A stretch of DNA of 64,000 nucleotides, taken from contig NZ_FQYX01000006.1 in NCBI RefSeq assembly GCF_900141935.1, positions 1-64,000 on the forward strand. The letters are read 5' to 3'. The translations under genes were made by a program, and so were the position numbers. The DNA comes from Arenibacter nanhaiticus (lineage in GTDB: Bacteria; Bacteroidota; Bacteroidia; Flavobacteriales; Flavobacteriaceae). The notes under the pieces were generated by a model, which had not been told where the DNA came from, did no database searches, and was given only the letters and a program-made list of their open reading frames with translations. This document shows, one piece after another, positions 13,119 to 21,885 of this stretch (positions are counted from its first letter, which is position 1; each line of letters opens with the position of its first letter).

Positions 13119-14159
13119 ATGTCTAAAGAGTTTAACAACAATCCACATAGAAGACTTAATATATTGACCGGAGAATGGATTCTAGTATCTCCGCATAGAA
13201 ATAAGAGGCCATGGCAAGGGAAAACAGAAAAACAAGCTGTAACAGATCGCCCGCAATACGATCTGGCCTGTTATTTGTGTCCTACCAATGAAAGAATGGG
13301 AGGTGAAAACAATCCCGATTATAAAAAACCGTATTCTTTTGTCAATGACTTTTCGGCTTTGTTGAACGATGTCAAGGATGAAAAATACGAAAATGGACTC
13401 TTGTATGCCGAGTCTGAATCTGGCATTTGCAAGGTCGTTTGTTTTTCACCTGACCATTCGGTAACCTTGCCACTAATGTCTATTTCGGCCATTACAGATG
13501 TTATTTCTCTTTGGCAAAAGGAATATAAAGAACTGGGGAGTATGAAAGGTATTAACCACGTTCAGATTTTTGAAAACAAAGGAGACGTCATGGGGTGTAG
13601 TAATCCGCATCCTCATGGACAGGTATGGGCTCAAAAGAATATACCTTTAGAAGTGGCGAAAAAAATAGACAGACTGAAGGATTATTGGGAGAAAAACCAA
13701 AAAAGTATTTTGGAAGATTATGTGCAACAAGAGTTAAAATTGGATGAACGTATTATTCTAGAAAACGAACATTTTGTGGCTCTTGTGCCTTATTGGGCTG
13801 TATGGCCTTATGAAACTATGATACTTCCCAAACGAAAAATAGCCCATATTGGCTTGCTTACAGAGAAGGAAAAAGTTTCCTATGCAGAAATCCTAAAAGG
13901 CATGACGATTAAATACGATAATTTATTTAAGACTTCTTTTCCCTATTCTGCAGGGATACATCAAGCACCAACAGACGGTGAGGAACACCCCGAATGGCAT
14001 TTTCATATGTCATTTTACCCGCCATTATTACGTTCGGCTACCGTTAAGAAATTTATGGTAGGATATGAAATGTTTGCGAACCCACAACGTGATATCACAG
14101 CTGAACAGGCGGCCGAAACCTTGGCATCCTTACCGAGCATTCACTACAGTAAAACATAG
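13119..14159 (+). CDS. galT: galactose-1-phosphate uridylyltransferase
   Basis: The 346-residue protein exchanges UMP between UDP-glucose and galactose-1-phosphate. The active-site motif HPHGQVWA is at about residues 164-171, with the covalent histidine at about 166. The zinc-site CYLCP lies near 50, and the HFHMSFYPP region near the C-terminus is typical of class I GalT. It follows galK by 5 bp. No epimerase (galE) is present in the window; that activity must come from elsewhere in the genome. Confidence 0.97.
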   Translation: MSKEFNNNPHRRLNILTGEWILVSPHRNKRPWQGKTEKQAVTDRPQYDLACYLCPTNERMGGENNPDYKKPYSFVNDFSALLNDVKDEKYENGLLYAESESGICKVVCFSPDHSVTLPLMSISAITDVISLWQKEYKELGSMKGINHVQIFENKGDVMGCSNPHPHGQVWAQKNIPLEVAKKIDRLKDYWEKNQKSILEDYVQQELKLDERIILENEHFVALVPYWAVWPYETMILPKRKIAHIGLLTEKEKVSYAEILKGMTIKYDNLFKTSFPYSAGIHQAPTDGEEHPEWHFHMSFYPPLLRSATVKKFMVGYEMFANPQRDITAEQAAETLASLPSIHYSKT

Positions 14160-14164
14160 TACTA

Positions 14165-14217
14165 ATAAGATTTCCGAAGTATGTCCTAAACAAAGGCCAT
14201 GCATCGGAAAATCTTAT
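14165..14217. terminator. weak inverted repeat between galT and the convergent TerB-like gene
   Basis: Arms at 14165-14177 and 14204-14217 pair over 13 bases with one bulged T and a 26-nt loop. The T tail is poor, so a terminator role is only possible. Confidence 0.3.
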
Positions 14218-14349
14218 AATTTCCTAGTGGGGATTGACATGTTAAAAGTGACCTTTGTTCTTCAAAGCGACAAACTATCAATAGAGGAGCATTGAATTCC
14301 AATCTAAAACAAACAATAAGTTGTGTCAGGGGCTTCTTTCTTATTGGAT

Positions 14350-14754
14350 TTACTCATCTAACAAGATTTTTAATTTTGTCAAAATAATAACTTCCGCTTT
14401 ATTTTTATTGGCAAATGCAGCTGCGATTTTATTGGAGGTATCCCAAATTAGTTTTTTAATAGGAATGGTGAATTTTGATTTATGCTCCCTATAAAAATCA
14501 CTGAACTCCTTAAAATATATAGAACCCTCATGTTCTTCATTCTGTAACCAATCAAAAACAATTTCGATTTGGTATGCGGTGTCAGTACCAAATTGATCTT
14601 TAAAATCCTCAAGGGAAACCCAATTTTCACGTACCGCAGCATGTAGTTTTTCAACCTCACTAGACCTAACTTTATTATCGGCCATAGCAACGGCATAGAA
14701 TAATTTTCCTAGATTTTGGTAGAGCTCATCGCTTATTTTATTGGATTGTTCCAT
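14350..14754 (-). CDS. small helical protein resembling the TerB-like fold
   Basis: The 134-residue cytoplasmic protein has no signal peptide or membrane segment. The region LGKLFYAVAMADNKVRSSEVEKL resembles the first acidic helix pair of TerB-like domains (a D-N-K-V...E pattern), a family seen in stress-response and metal-related settings; the match is by eye. The gene is convergent with galT and lies 105 bp downstream of the small protein at 14859-15095 on the same strand. It may therefore share that gene's promoter and the Fnr-like site at 15152-15165. The specific function is unknown. Confidence 0.7.
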   Translation of the reverse strand: MEQSNKISDELYQNLGKLFYAVAMADNKVRSSEVEKLHAAVRENWVSLEDFKDQFGTDTAYQIEIVFDWLQNEEHEGSIYFKEFSDFYREHKSKFTIPIKKLIWDTSNKIAAAFANKNKAEVIILTKLKILLDE

Positions 14755-14858
14755 GTCTTATTGTTTAAGATTAGCAGTAAATTAAAACCATTCACCTCAA
14801 AAGAACCAAAAGGCAAGGAATACTTATTGCGCTTTAGTTAACAGCTGACTTCTATACC

Positions 14859-15095
14859 TTAAAAGGACACCTCAGATTCTTTATAGTCCGTTAATGCATG
14901 AAGGGTATGTTTAATTCTCATCAATTCTTTTTTAACCTTTTCTAAGGTAAAAGGATGGTTATAGCGTATGGATATAGTTTTATTTTCCACACTGATATCG
15001 AGAATTCGTAAATCTAAAATTCTACTTAGATTTCTAACTATAATACGTTTGCATTGCTCCGAATTAAGATCCGGTACTTGAATTAATGTTTTCAT
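14859..15095 (-). CDS. small HMA-like protein lacking the metal-binding CxxC
   Basis: The 78-residue protein has a ferredoxin-like alternation (MKTLIQVPDLN, RILDLRILDISVEN, ISIRYNHP) like a heavy-metal-associated domain. At the position where copper chaperones carry CxxC there is only a single Cys (SEQCKRI), so metal transfer of the usual kind is unlikely. Such degenerate HMA proteins occur beside stress genes in Bacteroidota, but I do not know their role. The start at 15095 is 57 bp from the Fnr-like palindrome. The candidate reverse-strand -7 element at 15122-15129 (TATTTTTA on that strand) is centred 33 bp from the palindrome centre. Confidence 0.7.
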   Translation of the reverse strand: MKTLIQVPDLNSEQCKRIIVRNLSRILDLRILDISVENKTISIRYNHPFTLEKVKKELMRIKHTLHALTDYKESEVSF

Positions 15096-15151
15096 TACAG
15101 TAAGATTTTGGGTTTAATTCTTAAAAATAACCACTCAATTGTAGATAGTAA

Positions 15152-15165
15152 ATGATATATATCAT
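15152..15165. promoter_or_regulatory. Fnr/Crp-like operator, perfect palindrome ATGATATATATCAT
   Basis: This 14-bp perfect palindrome has the form TGAT-N4-ATCA (centre 15158.5) in the divergent gap between the HMA-like gene and the ROK gene. An imperfect forward -7 element (TTGCTTTG, 15188-15195) and a reverse one (15122-15129) are both centred 33 bp away. That geometry is close to a class II activator site overlapping the -35/-41 region. Confidence 0.6.
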
Positions 15166-15247
15166 AACAAAGGGGGCGAAATTTACGTTGCTTTGTAATA
15201 ACGCATTCATTTATGAAGGATATCATAGTTGTTTTATTCCCAAAGCG

Positions 15248-16210
15248 ATGAAAAAAATAGTATTGGCCATAGATATTGGAGGTACTAATACCAAAATAGG
15301 GTTGGTAACCAAGGAAGGTAGGATTCTAGGGGTAAAGGTGTTCGAGACCCGAGCAAAATTGCCCTATAAAAACTTTATGCAAAAGCTCGAAGAAAAAGTG
15401 AATATGTTGCTCAATGAGCACAATGCTTTTTTTAGGATAGAGGCGATTGGGGTAGGAGCACCTAATGTTAATATCCTTACCGGAAACATGGAAAACCCAC
15501 CTAATTTAAATTGGGGAACTTCGGTTCCTTTGACGAAATCAATAGAAGAAATATGGAAATTCCCCACCATAGTGGCTAATGATGCCAATGCCGCCGCGAT
15601 AGGAGAAATGACCTTTGGAATGGCCCAAGGAATGAAAAACTTCGTGATGTTGACCCTTGGGACCGGATTGGGGAGCGGTATAGTGATCAATGGACAATTA
15701 TTGACAGGGGAACACGGTCTGGCTGGAGAATTGGGACATACCAAAGTAGATCCCTATGGCCGACAATGTAATTGCGGCTTAAGAGGATGCTTGGAAAATT
15801 ATGTTTCCGTAACAGGGATTAAGCGGACCGTTTTTGAACTTATTTCTGAAATGACGGAAGACTCCCCTCTAAAAAAATTAAGCTTTGATGACCTAAAAGG
15901 AGAAATGATTGCCGAGGCAGCCTTAAATGGAGATCCTATTGCCATAAAAGCTTTTGAACTGACCGGTGAAATTTTGGGAAGTAAATTGGCCGATTCCGTC
16001 GCACATCTAGATCCAGAGGCTATTATCTTGGCAGGTGGATTGGGAAACGCCGGAGATATTCTTTTAAATCCGACGGTGGCAAGTATGGAAAAAAACCTGT
16101 TTACGGCTTACAAAGGAAAAATAAAAGTCCTTATTTCTAAGGAGCCAAGTGCCAATTCCATTTTGGGGCCAGCAGCACTAGCCATTAATAATCTCACCTA
16201 CTCTTCATAG
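15248..16210 (+). CDS. ROK family sugar kinase (glucokinase-like)
   Basis: The open frame extends back to 15152, but the ATG at 15248 starts the conserved MKKIVLAIDIGGTNTKIG phosphate-1 motif. The 15152 region is occupied by the operator palindrome. The 320-residue product shows the ROK signature around GELGHTKVDP and the zinc motif CNCGLRGCLE, with GTGLGSGIVINGQ before it. ROK kinases with the CxCGxxGC motif phosphorylate glucose, fructose or N-acetyl sugars, and the exact substrate cannot be told. Its 3' end overlaps that of the convergent cbpM by 13 bp. It is placed in the stress island rather than with the galactose genes. Confidence 0.9.
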   Translation: MKKIVLAIDIGGTNTKIGLVTKEGRILGVKVFETRAKLPYKNFMQKLEEKVNMLLNEHNAFFRIEAIGVGAPNVNILTGNMENPPNLNWGTSVPLTKSIEEIWKFPTIVANDANAAAIGEMTFGMAQGMKNFVMLTLGTGLGSGIVINGQLLTGEHGLAGELGHTKVDPYGRQCNCGLRGCLENYVSVTGIKRTVFELISEMTEDSPLKKLSFDDLKGEMIAEAALNGDPIAIKAFELTGEILGSKLADSVAHLDPEAIILAGGLGNAGDILLNPTVASMEKNLFTAYKGKIKVLISKEPSANSILGPAALAINNLTYSS

Positions 16211-16491
16211 AGATCTAATTTGTTTTTTAGGAAAGTAATCTCATCTTGCATTTTTTCGATACGATCTAACAAATGATTGATTACTGCTATCCCCTCTAAA
16301 TTGATCTCTAAATCCGAATATAACCTAAGAATCTTTTCGGTCCTTGGTAATTGCTGAAGTGGTATGTATCTTGTTTTTTCCCTAGAAACCAACTCTATCA
16401 GTCCATAATCATGTAGTTCCAATATAAATTTTGAAGAAATATTATGGCTTATACAGAAATCGGTAATCGCTATATAGTGTTCGTTTCCCAT
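16198..16491 (-). CDS. cbpM: CbpM-like chaperone modulator (MerR-type fold)
   Basis: The 97-residue protein starts 2 bp after the stop of the CbpA-like gene. It has the MerR-like N-terminal helices (ITDFCISHNISSKFILELHDYG) and a C-terminal coiled coil (LLDRIEKMQDEITFLKNKLD) typical of CbpM. In Escherichia coli CbpM binds the J-domain of CbpA and inhibits it. The role here is inferred from sequence pattern and gene order. The short length rules out a full DNA-binding MerR regulator with an effector domain. Confidence 0.85.
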   Translation of the reverse strand: MGNEHYIAITDFCISHNISSKFILELHDYGLIELVSREKTRYIPLQQLPRTEKILRLYSDLEINLEGIAVINHLLDRIEKMQDEITFLKNKLDLYEE

Positions 16492-16493
16492 GA

Positions 16494-17393
16494 TTAGGTT
16501 TGTTTTTTAAGGGTTGCCAATTCTTTAAACAGCTCTTTCTCCTTTGGGCTTAGGTTTGTTGGAACTATAATATTATAGGTAATATATAAATCCCCGAACT
16601 GCCCTTCTTTTTTGTACACAGGAAAGCCTTTGCCCTTAAGTTTTACTTTAGTTCCGTTCTGAGTCTCTGGTTTTACTTTTAGTTTAACTTGACCTTCAAA
16701 GGAGTCTACAGTAATATCTCCTCCTAAAACGGCCTTGTAAAGATCTAAATTTACCGTGGTATACAGATTGTTGCCGTCTCTTTTAAACGGCGTATCGTTT
16801 ATGATAGTGAAACTAATGTAAAGATCCCCATTGGGTCCGCCTTGTTGTCCTGGCCCTCCATGGCCACTTATCTTAATAGTCTGCCCATTTTCTATTCCTG
16901 CCGGTATGTTGAGCCGGATTTTTTTATCGTTGATGGTCAAAGTTCGCTTATGGGACGTATAGACATCCCTAATATGCAATTGTAAGGAGGCATTTAGGTC
17001 TTGCCCTCTAAATTTTACTCTTCCCCTGCCACCAAAATTTTGGGAACCCCCAAACATAGATTCGAAAAAATCCGAAAAATCCTGTGCACTATAACCTTGT
17101 GATGATCCAGAACTCTGCGGACCATAACTGTATTGTCTGGATTTTTTGGCTTTTTCAAACTCTTCGGCATGTTGCCAGTCCTTACCGTATTGGTCGTATT
17201 TTTTACGGTTTTCAGGATTGCTCAACACCATATGAGCTTCATTGATTTCTTTAAACTTTTTCTCGGCTTCCTTATTGTTGGGGTTTATATCGGGATGATA
17301 TTTTCGGGCCAATTTTCTGTAAGCTTTTTTAATATCGCTTTGGCTGGCACCTTTATCTAAATCAAGAACCTTGTAATAGTCTATAAATTCCAC
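16494..17393 (-). CDS. cbpA: CbpA-like DnaJ family co-chaperone
   Basis: The 299-residue protein has a J-domain at 1-70 with the HPD motif at 33-35, a Gly/Ser/Phe-rich linker (about 85-120, including [10 protein letters not shown]), and two C-terminal substrate-binding beta domains. It lacks the DnaJ zinc-finger cysteines, which identifies the CbpA class. It stimulates the DnaK ATPase and delivers misfolded proteins. It is followed by cbpM and preceded on the same strand, 118 bp upstream, by the coiled-coil gene at 17512-17934, which carries an Fnr-like site at its promoter. The three genes may form one stress-induced transcript. Confidence 0.93.
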   Translation of the reverse strand: MEFIDYYKVLDLDKGASQSDIKKAYRKLARKYHPDINPNNKEAEKKFKEINEAHMVLSNPENRKKYDQYGKDWQHAEEFEKAKKSRQYSYGPQSSGSSQGYSAQDFSDFFESMFGGSQNFGGRGRVKFRGQDLNASLQLHIRDVYTSHKRTLTINDKKIRLNIPAGIENGQTIKISGHGGPGQQGGPNGDLYISFTIINDTPFKRDGNNLYTTVNLDLYKAVLGGDITVDSFEGQVKLKVKPETQNGTKVKLKGKGFPVYKKEGQFGDLYITYNIIVPTNLSPKEKELFKELATLKKQT

Positions 17394-17511
17394 CTTGTTG
17401 ATATTTATAATTCAATAATAGATTGAGTGTATTGTTAAGCTACTATTTCTTCTGCGGTTTAAACAATATTGAAATTCTGTAATGGGTAAATAGGCTTCAG
17501 AGGATACGATC

Positions 17512-17934
17512 TTATGTTGTTTTAAAATTTAAAAGGGTAGGGGCGGTAATTTTGAAGATGTCCTTTTTTGCTAGTTTGAAAGCCTCCGTAATATCATACA
17601 TCGTTTTTTTTAACTTTAATTGTTTTTTGATTATTTCCAATGCCGTTTCTTTTGGAGCAAAATAGGGGATGCAGGCGAGCTCAAATTTTCGATACTCAAT
17701 CTTTTGGATGAGCTTGTCACATTTAATTCTTAGGGACTCAAAGCGGATTAAAACTTGCCTGACATCGTCCAAATTTTCATTTTCTGAACTATTGGAAAAA
17801 TACCGGTCCAATAAAAGTTGTAAAACAATAAGTTCTTCCTTGTGTTGGGTTAAATCGGACATCCAATCATCTAAAGTGGTGTAAATTAAGGATATATTTA
17901 AGGGTTGTTTGTTGGTTGCTTGAAATGAATCCAT
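17512..17934 (-). CDS. uncharacterised coiled-coil protein of the stress island (copy 1)
   Basis: The 140-residue soluble, strongly helical protein has no signal peptide. The N-terminal segment LIYTTLDDWMSDLTQHKEEL is followed by LLLDRYF, a variable Asn/Glu-rich loop, then long helices. The same pattern (LY-x3-T-x2-W-x-S-x-L, an acidic residue, LL-x2-Y, a loop, and a late FK-x2-K-x2-IF) appears in the protein at 30760-31182. The two are probably paralogues bracketing the island. The promoter region carries an Fnr-like palindrome (17985-17998) with a reverse-strand -7-like TAAATTTA at 17955-17962, 33 bp from its centre. I do not recognise a named family. Confidence 0.75.
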   Translation of the reverse strand: MDSFQATNKQPLNISLIYTTLDDWMSDLTQHKEELIVLQLLLDRYFSNSSENENLDDVRQVLIRFESLRIKCDKLIQKIEYRKFELACIPYFAPKETALEIIKKQLKLKKTMYDITEAFKLAKKDIFKITAPTLLNFKTT

Positions 17935-17984
17935 AATGATGTTGTTTATTTTTATAAATTTAAGGAGCCCTTTTTGGTCGCGAC

Positions 17985-17998
17985 ATGATTTAAATCAT
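17985..17998. promoter_or_regulatory. Fnr/Crp-like operator, perfect palindrome ATGATTTAAATCAT
   Basis: This 14-bp perfect palindrome (TGAT-N4-ATCA, centre 17991.5) lies in the divergent gap between the coiled-coil gene (start 17934) and the sensor kinase (start 18114). The best -7 match, TAAATTTA on the reverse strand at 17955-17962, is centred exactly 33 bp away. No good -7 was found at that spacing towards the kinase. Confidence 0.65.
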
Positions 17999-18113
17999 TT
18001 CGACTTATAGGAAACAGCTTTTTAACGGCAGAAAATCGATATTTCATCAGCTCCTATTTTAAAGAACACGAAAATGAAACCTTAAGGGCGTTAATATTAA
18101 AGCAGCTCGGATA

Positions 18114-19352
18114 ATGAAGACTTTTGAAGAGAACAAGTCGTTTTTTCTACTGCTTACCCAAGCAGTATCTCAAGGAATTGTAATAATAAATAAAGAAGGT
18201 ATTATTATAGCTGCTAGCGAACGGACCCATGCCATGTTTGGATATTCGGAAGATGAGGTAATAGGAATGCCGATAGAAGGGTTAATAGTTGACCGGGATA
18301 AACAATCTTGTAGTATTGCGGTAAAAGCCGTGTTTAATAAAATAGAGAACATCAACATTATTTCTAGTACGTCATTAATAGGACAACGGAAAAATAAAGC
18401 GCAACTGCCTTTAGAAATAGTTTTCTTTAGGTTCCAAGATCAAGGACTAAAATACGTTTTAGCCCTGTTTAAGGACATGACGGTTCTAAAAAACAAAGAT
18501 GTTGAAATACATGAACTGCACAGTCAATTAGAATTAAAAATAAAGGAACGCACAAGGGAGCTTCGCGACACTGTGGCTATTCTTAAAAAAGAAATGAAGC
18601 GAAGGGAGAAGGCCGAAGCCCAGTTGGCCTTAACACTTCAGAAGGAAAGGGAATTAAATGAGTTAAAGACAAAATTCCTTTCCTTGGTTTCCCATGAGTT
18701 TAAAACCCCATTAGGAGGTATTCTTACCTCTGCGACCTTGGTAGGGAAGTATAAAACAACCTTAGACCAAGAGATTAGGGATAAGCATCTATTTAAAATT
18801 ATTGGTGCGGTACGGCACCTTAATTCTATTTTAGACGATTTCCTCTCTGTAGAACGACTGGAAAAAGGGAAAGAGGTTTACCGTAAAACAAATTTTTCCC
18901 TAAGCAAAATTGTCAATGATGTCATTTATAATGCGAATATGCTTTTAAAGAGTGGGCAACGCATTAATTATCCGGCAAATATAGATGAAGTTATCATTCG
19001 GCAGGATGAGAAAATTGTATCTTTAGCATTAACCAACTTGTTGCACAATGCTATTAAATATTCTCCCGAAGATATGGAGATAGATGTACAAGTAGTATTG
19101 TGCAAAGAAAAAGTCATTTTTCACATAATTGATAGGGGGATAGGAATTCCTTTAAAGGATCAAAAACATATTTTCGAAAGATATTTTAGAGCAGAGAATG
19201 TTTTGTTAACCCAAGGTACTGGTATTGGCCTAAACATCGTAAAAACGCATATAGAAAACTTAGGTGGTAAAATATATTTTAGTAGTGAACCTGAAAAAGG
19301 AAGTACCTTTTCCTTAGAGTTCCCCCTCATAGCGCAAATACCTAAAAATTGA
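18114..19352 (+). CDS. PAS-domain sensor histidine kinase
   Basis: The 412-residue protein has no evident membrane helix, so it should be cytoplasmic. An N-terminal PAS domain (about 10-130, with a GYSEDEVIGMPIEGL core) is followed by a coiled coil (ELHSQLELKIKERTRELRD). The HisKA domain has phospho-acceptor His 194 in SLVSHEFKTPLGG. The HATPase domain has N box NLLHNAIKYSP and G boxes DRGIGIP and GTGIGLNIV. No haem or flavin ligand can be assigned in the PAS domain by eye. It is followed after 49 bp by the REC-Crp regulator, its obvious partner, and the pair heads the universal stress protein array. Confidence 0.93.
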   Translation: MKTFEENKSFFLLLTQAVSQGIVIINKEGIIIAASERTHAMFGYSEDEVIGMPIEGLIVDRDKQSCSIAVKAVFNKIENINIISSTSLIGQRKNKAQLPLEIVFFRFQDQGLKYVLALFKDMTVLKNKDVEIHELHSQLELKIKERTRELRDTVAILKKEMKRREKAEAQLALTLQKERELNELKTKFLSLVSHEFKTPLGGILTSATLVGKYKTTLDQEIRDKHLFKIIGAVRHLNSILDDFLSVERLEKGKEVYRKTNFSLSKIVNDVIYNANMLLKSGQRINYPANIDEVIIRQDEKIVSLALTNLLHNAIKYSPEDMEIDVQVVLCKEKVIFHIIDRGIGIPLKDQKHIFERYFRAENVLLTQGTGIGLNIVKTHIENLGGKIYFSSEPEKGSTFSLEFPLIAQIPKN

Positions 19353-19401
19353 AATGAAAGTGGGAAAAGGTACTTTTTAAATCTTTCAAAAAAATCAGTA
19401 T

Positions 19402-20448
19402 ATGAGCAAAATATTAATTATTGAAGATGATCCGTTATTACGCGAAAACACTGCAGAATTATTAGGGTTGTCTGGTTATGAGGTGCTTACGGCCGAAAAT
19501 GGTCAAAAGGGGGTGAAGACTGCAAAAGAACTGTTGCCAGATTTGATAATTTGTGATATTATGATGCCGGTATTGGATGGTTATGGGGTTTTAAAGGCAC
19601 TTTCTAAGGAAGAAACCACCAGATTAATCCCTTTTGTTTTTATGTCGGCAAAAACAGAAAATAAGGATGTCAGAAAAGGGATGGCCTTGGGCGCCGATGA
19701 TTATTTGACCAAACCTTTTGAGGAAGCAGACCTCCTTGGGGCCATTGAGAGCAGGTTGGCAAAAATAGCTATCTTAAAAGAAAGAAATGCCTTGTCCTTG
19801 ACAGTAGGGGACGTTTTTCAAATTGCGACGATCGATGATTTAAAATGTCATATTAAAAACAAAGGAAAATCTTATGATTTTAAAATAGGAGAGTACGTAT
19901 ATAAGGAAGGTGATCATGTAAATATGGTGTTTATTATAATAAGGGGTGTCGTTAAAACCCATAGATTAGATGAACAAGGAAAGGAATTGATTACCGGGGT
20001 GTATAAGGAGGGCGACTTTTTTGGGTTTGGTTCCTTTGGCAATACACCCTTTTACGCAGAATCAGCAGCCCCCTTAGAGCATACAACCTTGGTGGGATTA
20101 AGGAATGAAGAATTTCGGAATATATTACAACAAAACAGTCTTCTTTCTTATGAATTAATGAAGCTTTTGGCGGTAAACCTTTCAGAAACCAAAACGCAAC
20201 TCTTGGAAATGGCATATGGATCGGTTCGTAAAAAAACGGCCAGGACCATTCTAAAATTTGCCGAAAAACTAGAGACCGATGCGGAAGGGTGTATTCATAT
20301 CTTACGAACTGATCTGGCAAGTGTGGCTGGAATGGCCACGGAAACATTGATAAGAACCCTCTCGAGCTTTAAAAAAGAAGGTCTAATAGAAATAAAAGAT
20401 AGAAATATTAAGGTAATCGATATTGAAAAGTTGAAAAAAATTCAATAA
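19402..20448 (+). CDS. response regulator with REC and Crp/Fnr-type output domains
   Basis: The 348-residue protein fuses three modules. A receiver domain (1-120) has acidic pocket EDD near residue 8, phospho-acceptor Asp 52 in ICDIMMP, and the KP pair in YLTKPFEEAD. A cyclic-nucleotide-binding-like beta-barrel follows (about 150-265). The C-terminal Crp-type helix-turn-helix has recognition segment AGMATETLIRTLSSFKKEG. It keeps the Glu and Arg (ETLIR) that contact TGA half-sites in Crp/Fnr proteins. The N-terminal cysteines of iron-sulfur Fnr are absent, so the signal should come by phosphorylation from the adjacent kinase. The TGAY-N4-ATCA palindromes around it are its likely targets; this is inference. 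Confidence 0.92.
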   Translation: MSKILIIEDDPLLRENTAELLGLSGYEVLTAENGQKGVKTAKELLPDLIICDIMMPVLDGYGVLKALSKEETTRLIPFVFMSAKTENKDVRKGMALGADDYLTKPFEEADLLGAIESRLAKIAILKERNALSLTVGDVFQIATIDDLKCHIKNKGKSYDFKIGEYVYKEGDHVNMVFIIIRGVVKTHRLDEQGKELITGVYKEGDFFGFGSFGNTPFYAESAAPLEHTTLVGLRNEEFRNILQQNSLLSYELMKLLAVNLSETKTQLLEMAYGSVRKKTARTILKFAEKLETDAEGCIHILRTDLASVAGMATETLIRTLSSFKKEGLIEIKDRNIKVIDIEKLKKIQ

Positions 20449-20477
20449 TTTGGGTGTTTGGGTTTGCTTAAGATAGT

Positions 20478-20521
20478 ATGACAATAATCATTTACTAAGC
20501 GCGGATTCTCAAGTATTTTTA
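20478..20521 (+). promoter_or_regulatory. Fnr-like operator (ATGACAATAATCAT) plus -7 element for the first usp gene
   Basis: The palindrome at 20478-20491 has one half-site deviation (TGAC-N4-ATCA, centre 20484.5). A TATTTTTA -7-like element at 20514-20521 is centred 33 bp downstream, and the usp ATG is at 20549. The arrangement is the same as at 15152, 17985 and 21886. Confidence 0.55.
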
Positions 20522-20548
20522 GGGAAATAAGTTGTAATCCTTTATGAT

Positions 20549-21388
20549 ATGAGGCAAATCTTAATTCCAACCGATTTTTCCAACAACTCTTGGAATGCCA
20601 TTACTTATGGACTACAATTTTTCAAGAAATCTAGATGTACTTTTTACCTATTGCACATCATTCCCATATTCTCTTTTTCAGAATCCTTAAATGAATCAGC
20701 GAATTCGTCGGCCGATCTACAGGAACAATTGTTGATTGAAAAACAGGCAGAACTACAAAAAGTGATTGATAAGATTGAAAAAAAATTCCTGAATCCAAAG
20801 CACCGTTTTATAGGTGTTGCAGTATATGATTTTTTTATAGATGCTATCCGGAAACAAGTACTGGATAAACAAATAGATATGATCATCATGGGAACCAAAG
20901 GAGCTTCCGGATTAAAAAAAGTAGCTATAGGGAGTAACACCGGAGATGTCATTACGAAAGTAAAATGTCCCTTATTGGCCATACCTGAAAACTCCCAGTA
21001 TATAAGACCAAAGGAAATAGCGTTCCCTACAGATTTTCAAATGGGGTTCGATTTAAAAGTATTGTATACACTTTTAGAAATAGCCGGTAGATACAAGGCT
21101 ATTATCAGAGTATTGTACATTTCTAAAAAGAAAGAAAGCCTAAGTTTGGAACAAACTAAAAACAAAGATTTTCTGCATGATTACTTTTCAGATCTGGAAC
21201 ATACTTTTCATTTTGTTACCGGAAATAAAATGGAAACCGCTATACAGAGTTTTACAGAGCGCAATGAGATCGATATGATTGCCATGGTTGCGAAAAATTT
21301 AAATTATTTTCAACGTATTTTATTCAAACCGGAAGTAGAAGAAATAAGTTACCATACAAAAATCCCGTTTTTAGTTTTACACGAGTAA
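20549..21388 (+). CDS. universal stress protein, tandem UspA domains (copy 1)
   Basis: The 279-residue protein contains two UspA folds. The first starts with MRQILIPTDFSNNSWNA and ends with the ATP-binding pattern G-2x-G-9x-G-S (MGTKGASG...IGSNT, about 111-127). The second (from KEIAFPTDF, about 153) lacks that loop, so nucleotide binding should be confined to domain 1. UspA proteins are cytoplasmic stress-survival factors of diverse function. It follows the REC-Crp regulator by 100 bp, with an Fnr-like site between them, and is convergent with trxA. Confidence 0.93.
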   Translation: MRQILIPTDFSNNSWNAITYGLQFFKKSRCTFYLLHIIPIFSFSESLNESANSSADLQEQLLIEKQAELQKVIDKIEKKFLNPKHRFIGVAVYDFFIDAIRKQVLDKQIDMIIMGTKGASGLKKVAIGSNTGDVITKVKCPLLAIPENSQYIRPKEIAFPTDFQMGFDLKVLYTLLEIAGRYKAIIRVLYISKKKESLSLEQTKNKDFLHDYFSDLEHTFHFVTGNKMETAIQSFTERNEIDMIAMVAKNLNYFQRILFKPEVEEISYHTKIPFLVLHE

Positions 21389-21430
21389 TTAACACCTTTT
21401 GCCTTCATTATAAAAACCATCTTTTTGATG

Positions 21431-21730
21431 TTATCCTCTGGATTGTATCGTACTAATTAAGGCCGCTTTTTGTACTATTCCAGATTCTCGCCACACCTGT
21501 TGTCCATTTTTAAATAAAATCATCGTGGGTACTCCACGCACGTTATATTTACTGGCTAATTCCTGGTTTTTATCTACATCTATTTTAATGATTTTTACGC
21601 CATCGCCAAGTTCTTCTTTTACTTGTTTAAGGATGGGAGCCAAAGATTTACACGGTCCGCACCACTCTGCAAAAAAATCTATTAAAACAGGACTGTCCGA
21701 GTTTAAAAGTTCATTAAAGCTAGTTTTCAT
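21431..21730 (-). CDS. trxA: thioredoxin
   Basis: The 99-residue single-domain thioredoxin has the active site AEWCGPCKS (Cys 24 and 27), the cis-proline loop GVPTMILF, and no signal peptide, so it is cytoplasmic. It supplies reducing equivalents to reductases such as MsrA and is recycled by TrxB, encoded at 31603. It is transcribed opposite to the flanking usp genes. The Fnr-like site at 21886 is about 156 bp upstream. The -7 position expected on this strand is a poor match, so control by that site is doubtful. Confidence 0.95.
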   Translation of the reverse strand: MKTSFNELLNSDSPVLIDFFAEWCGPCKSLAPILKQVKEELGDGVKIIKIDVDKNQELASKYNVRGVPTMILFKNGQQVWRESGIVQKAALISTIQSRG

Positions 21731-21885
21731 GTTTTGTAAGATTTATTATGGTTACACCTACTTATAGTACGTTTCTAAAAGGAGTATAGCTTATATGGTC
21801 CTTTTAATTGTTGGAAATTTTTTGAAACAGCCCAAAAGCATATTTCTTTAAACCTTATAAGTATTCAAATATACCATTTTTTAAC

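Noticed and set aside
14065-14295. 76-residue forward open frame after galT
   Set aside because: It starts inside galT in another frame and ends in the intergenic gap with no domain or promoter support.
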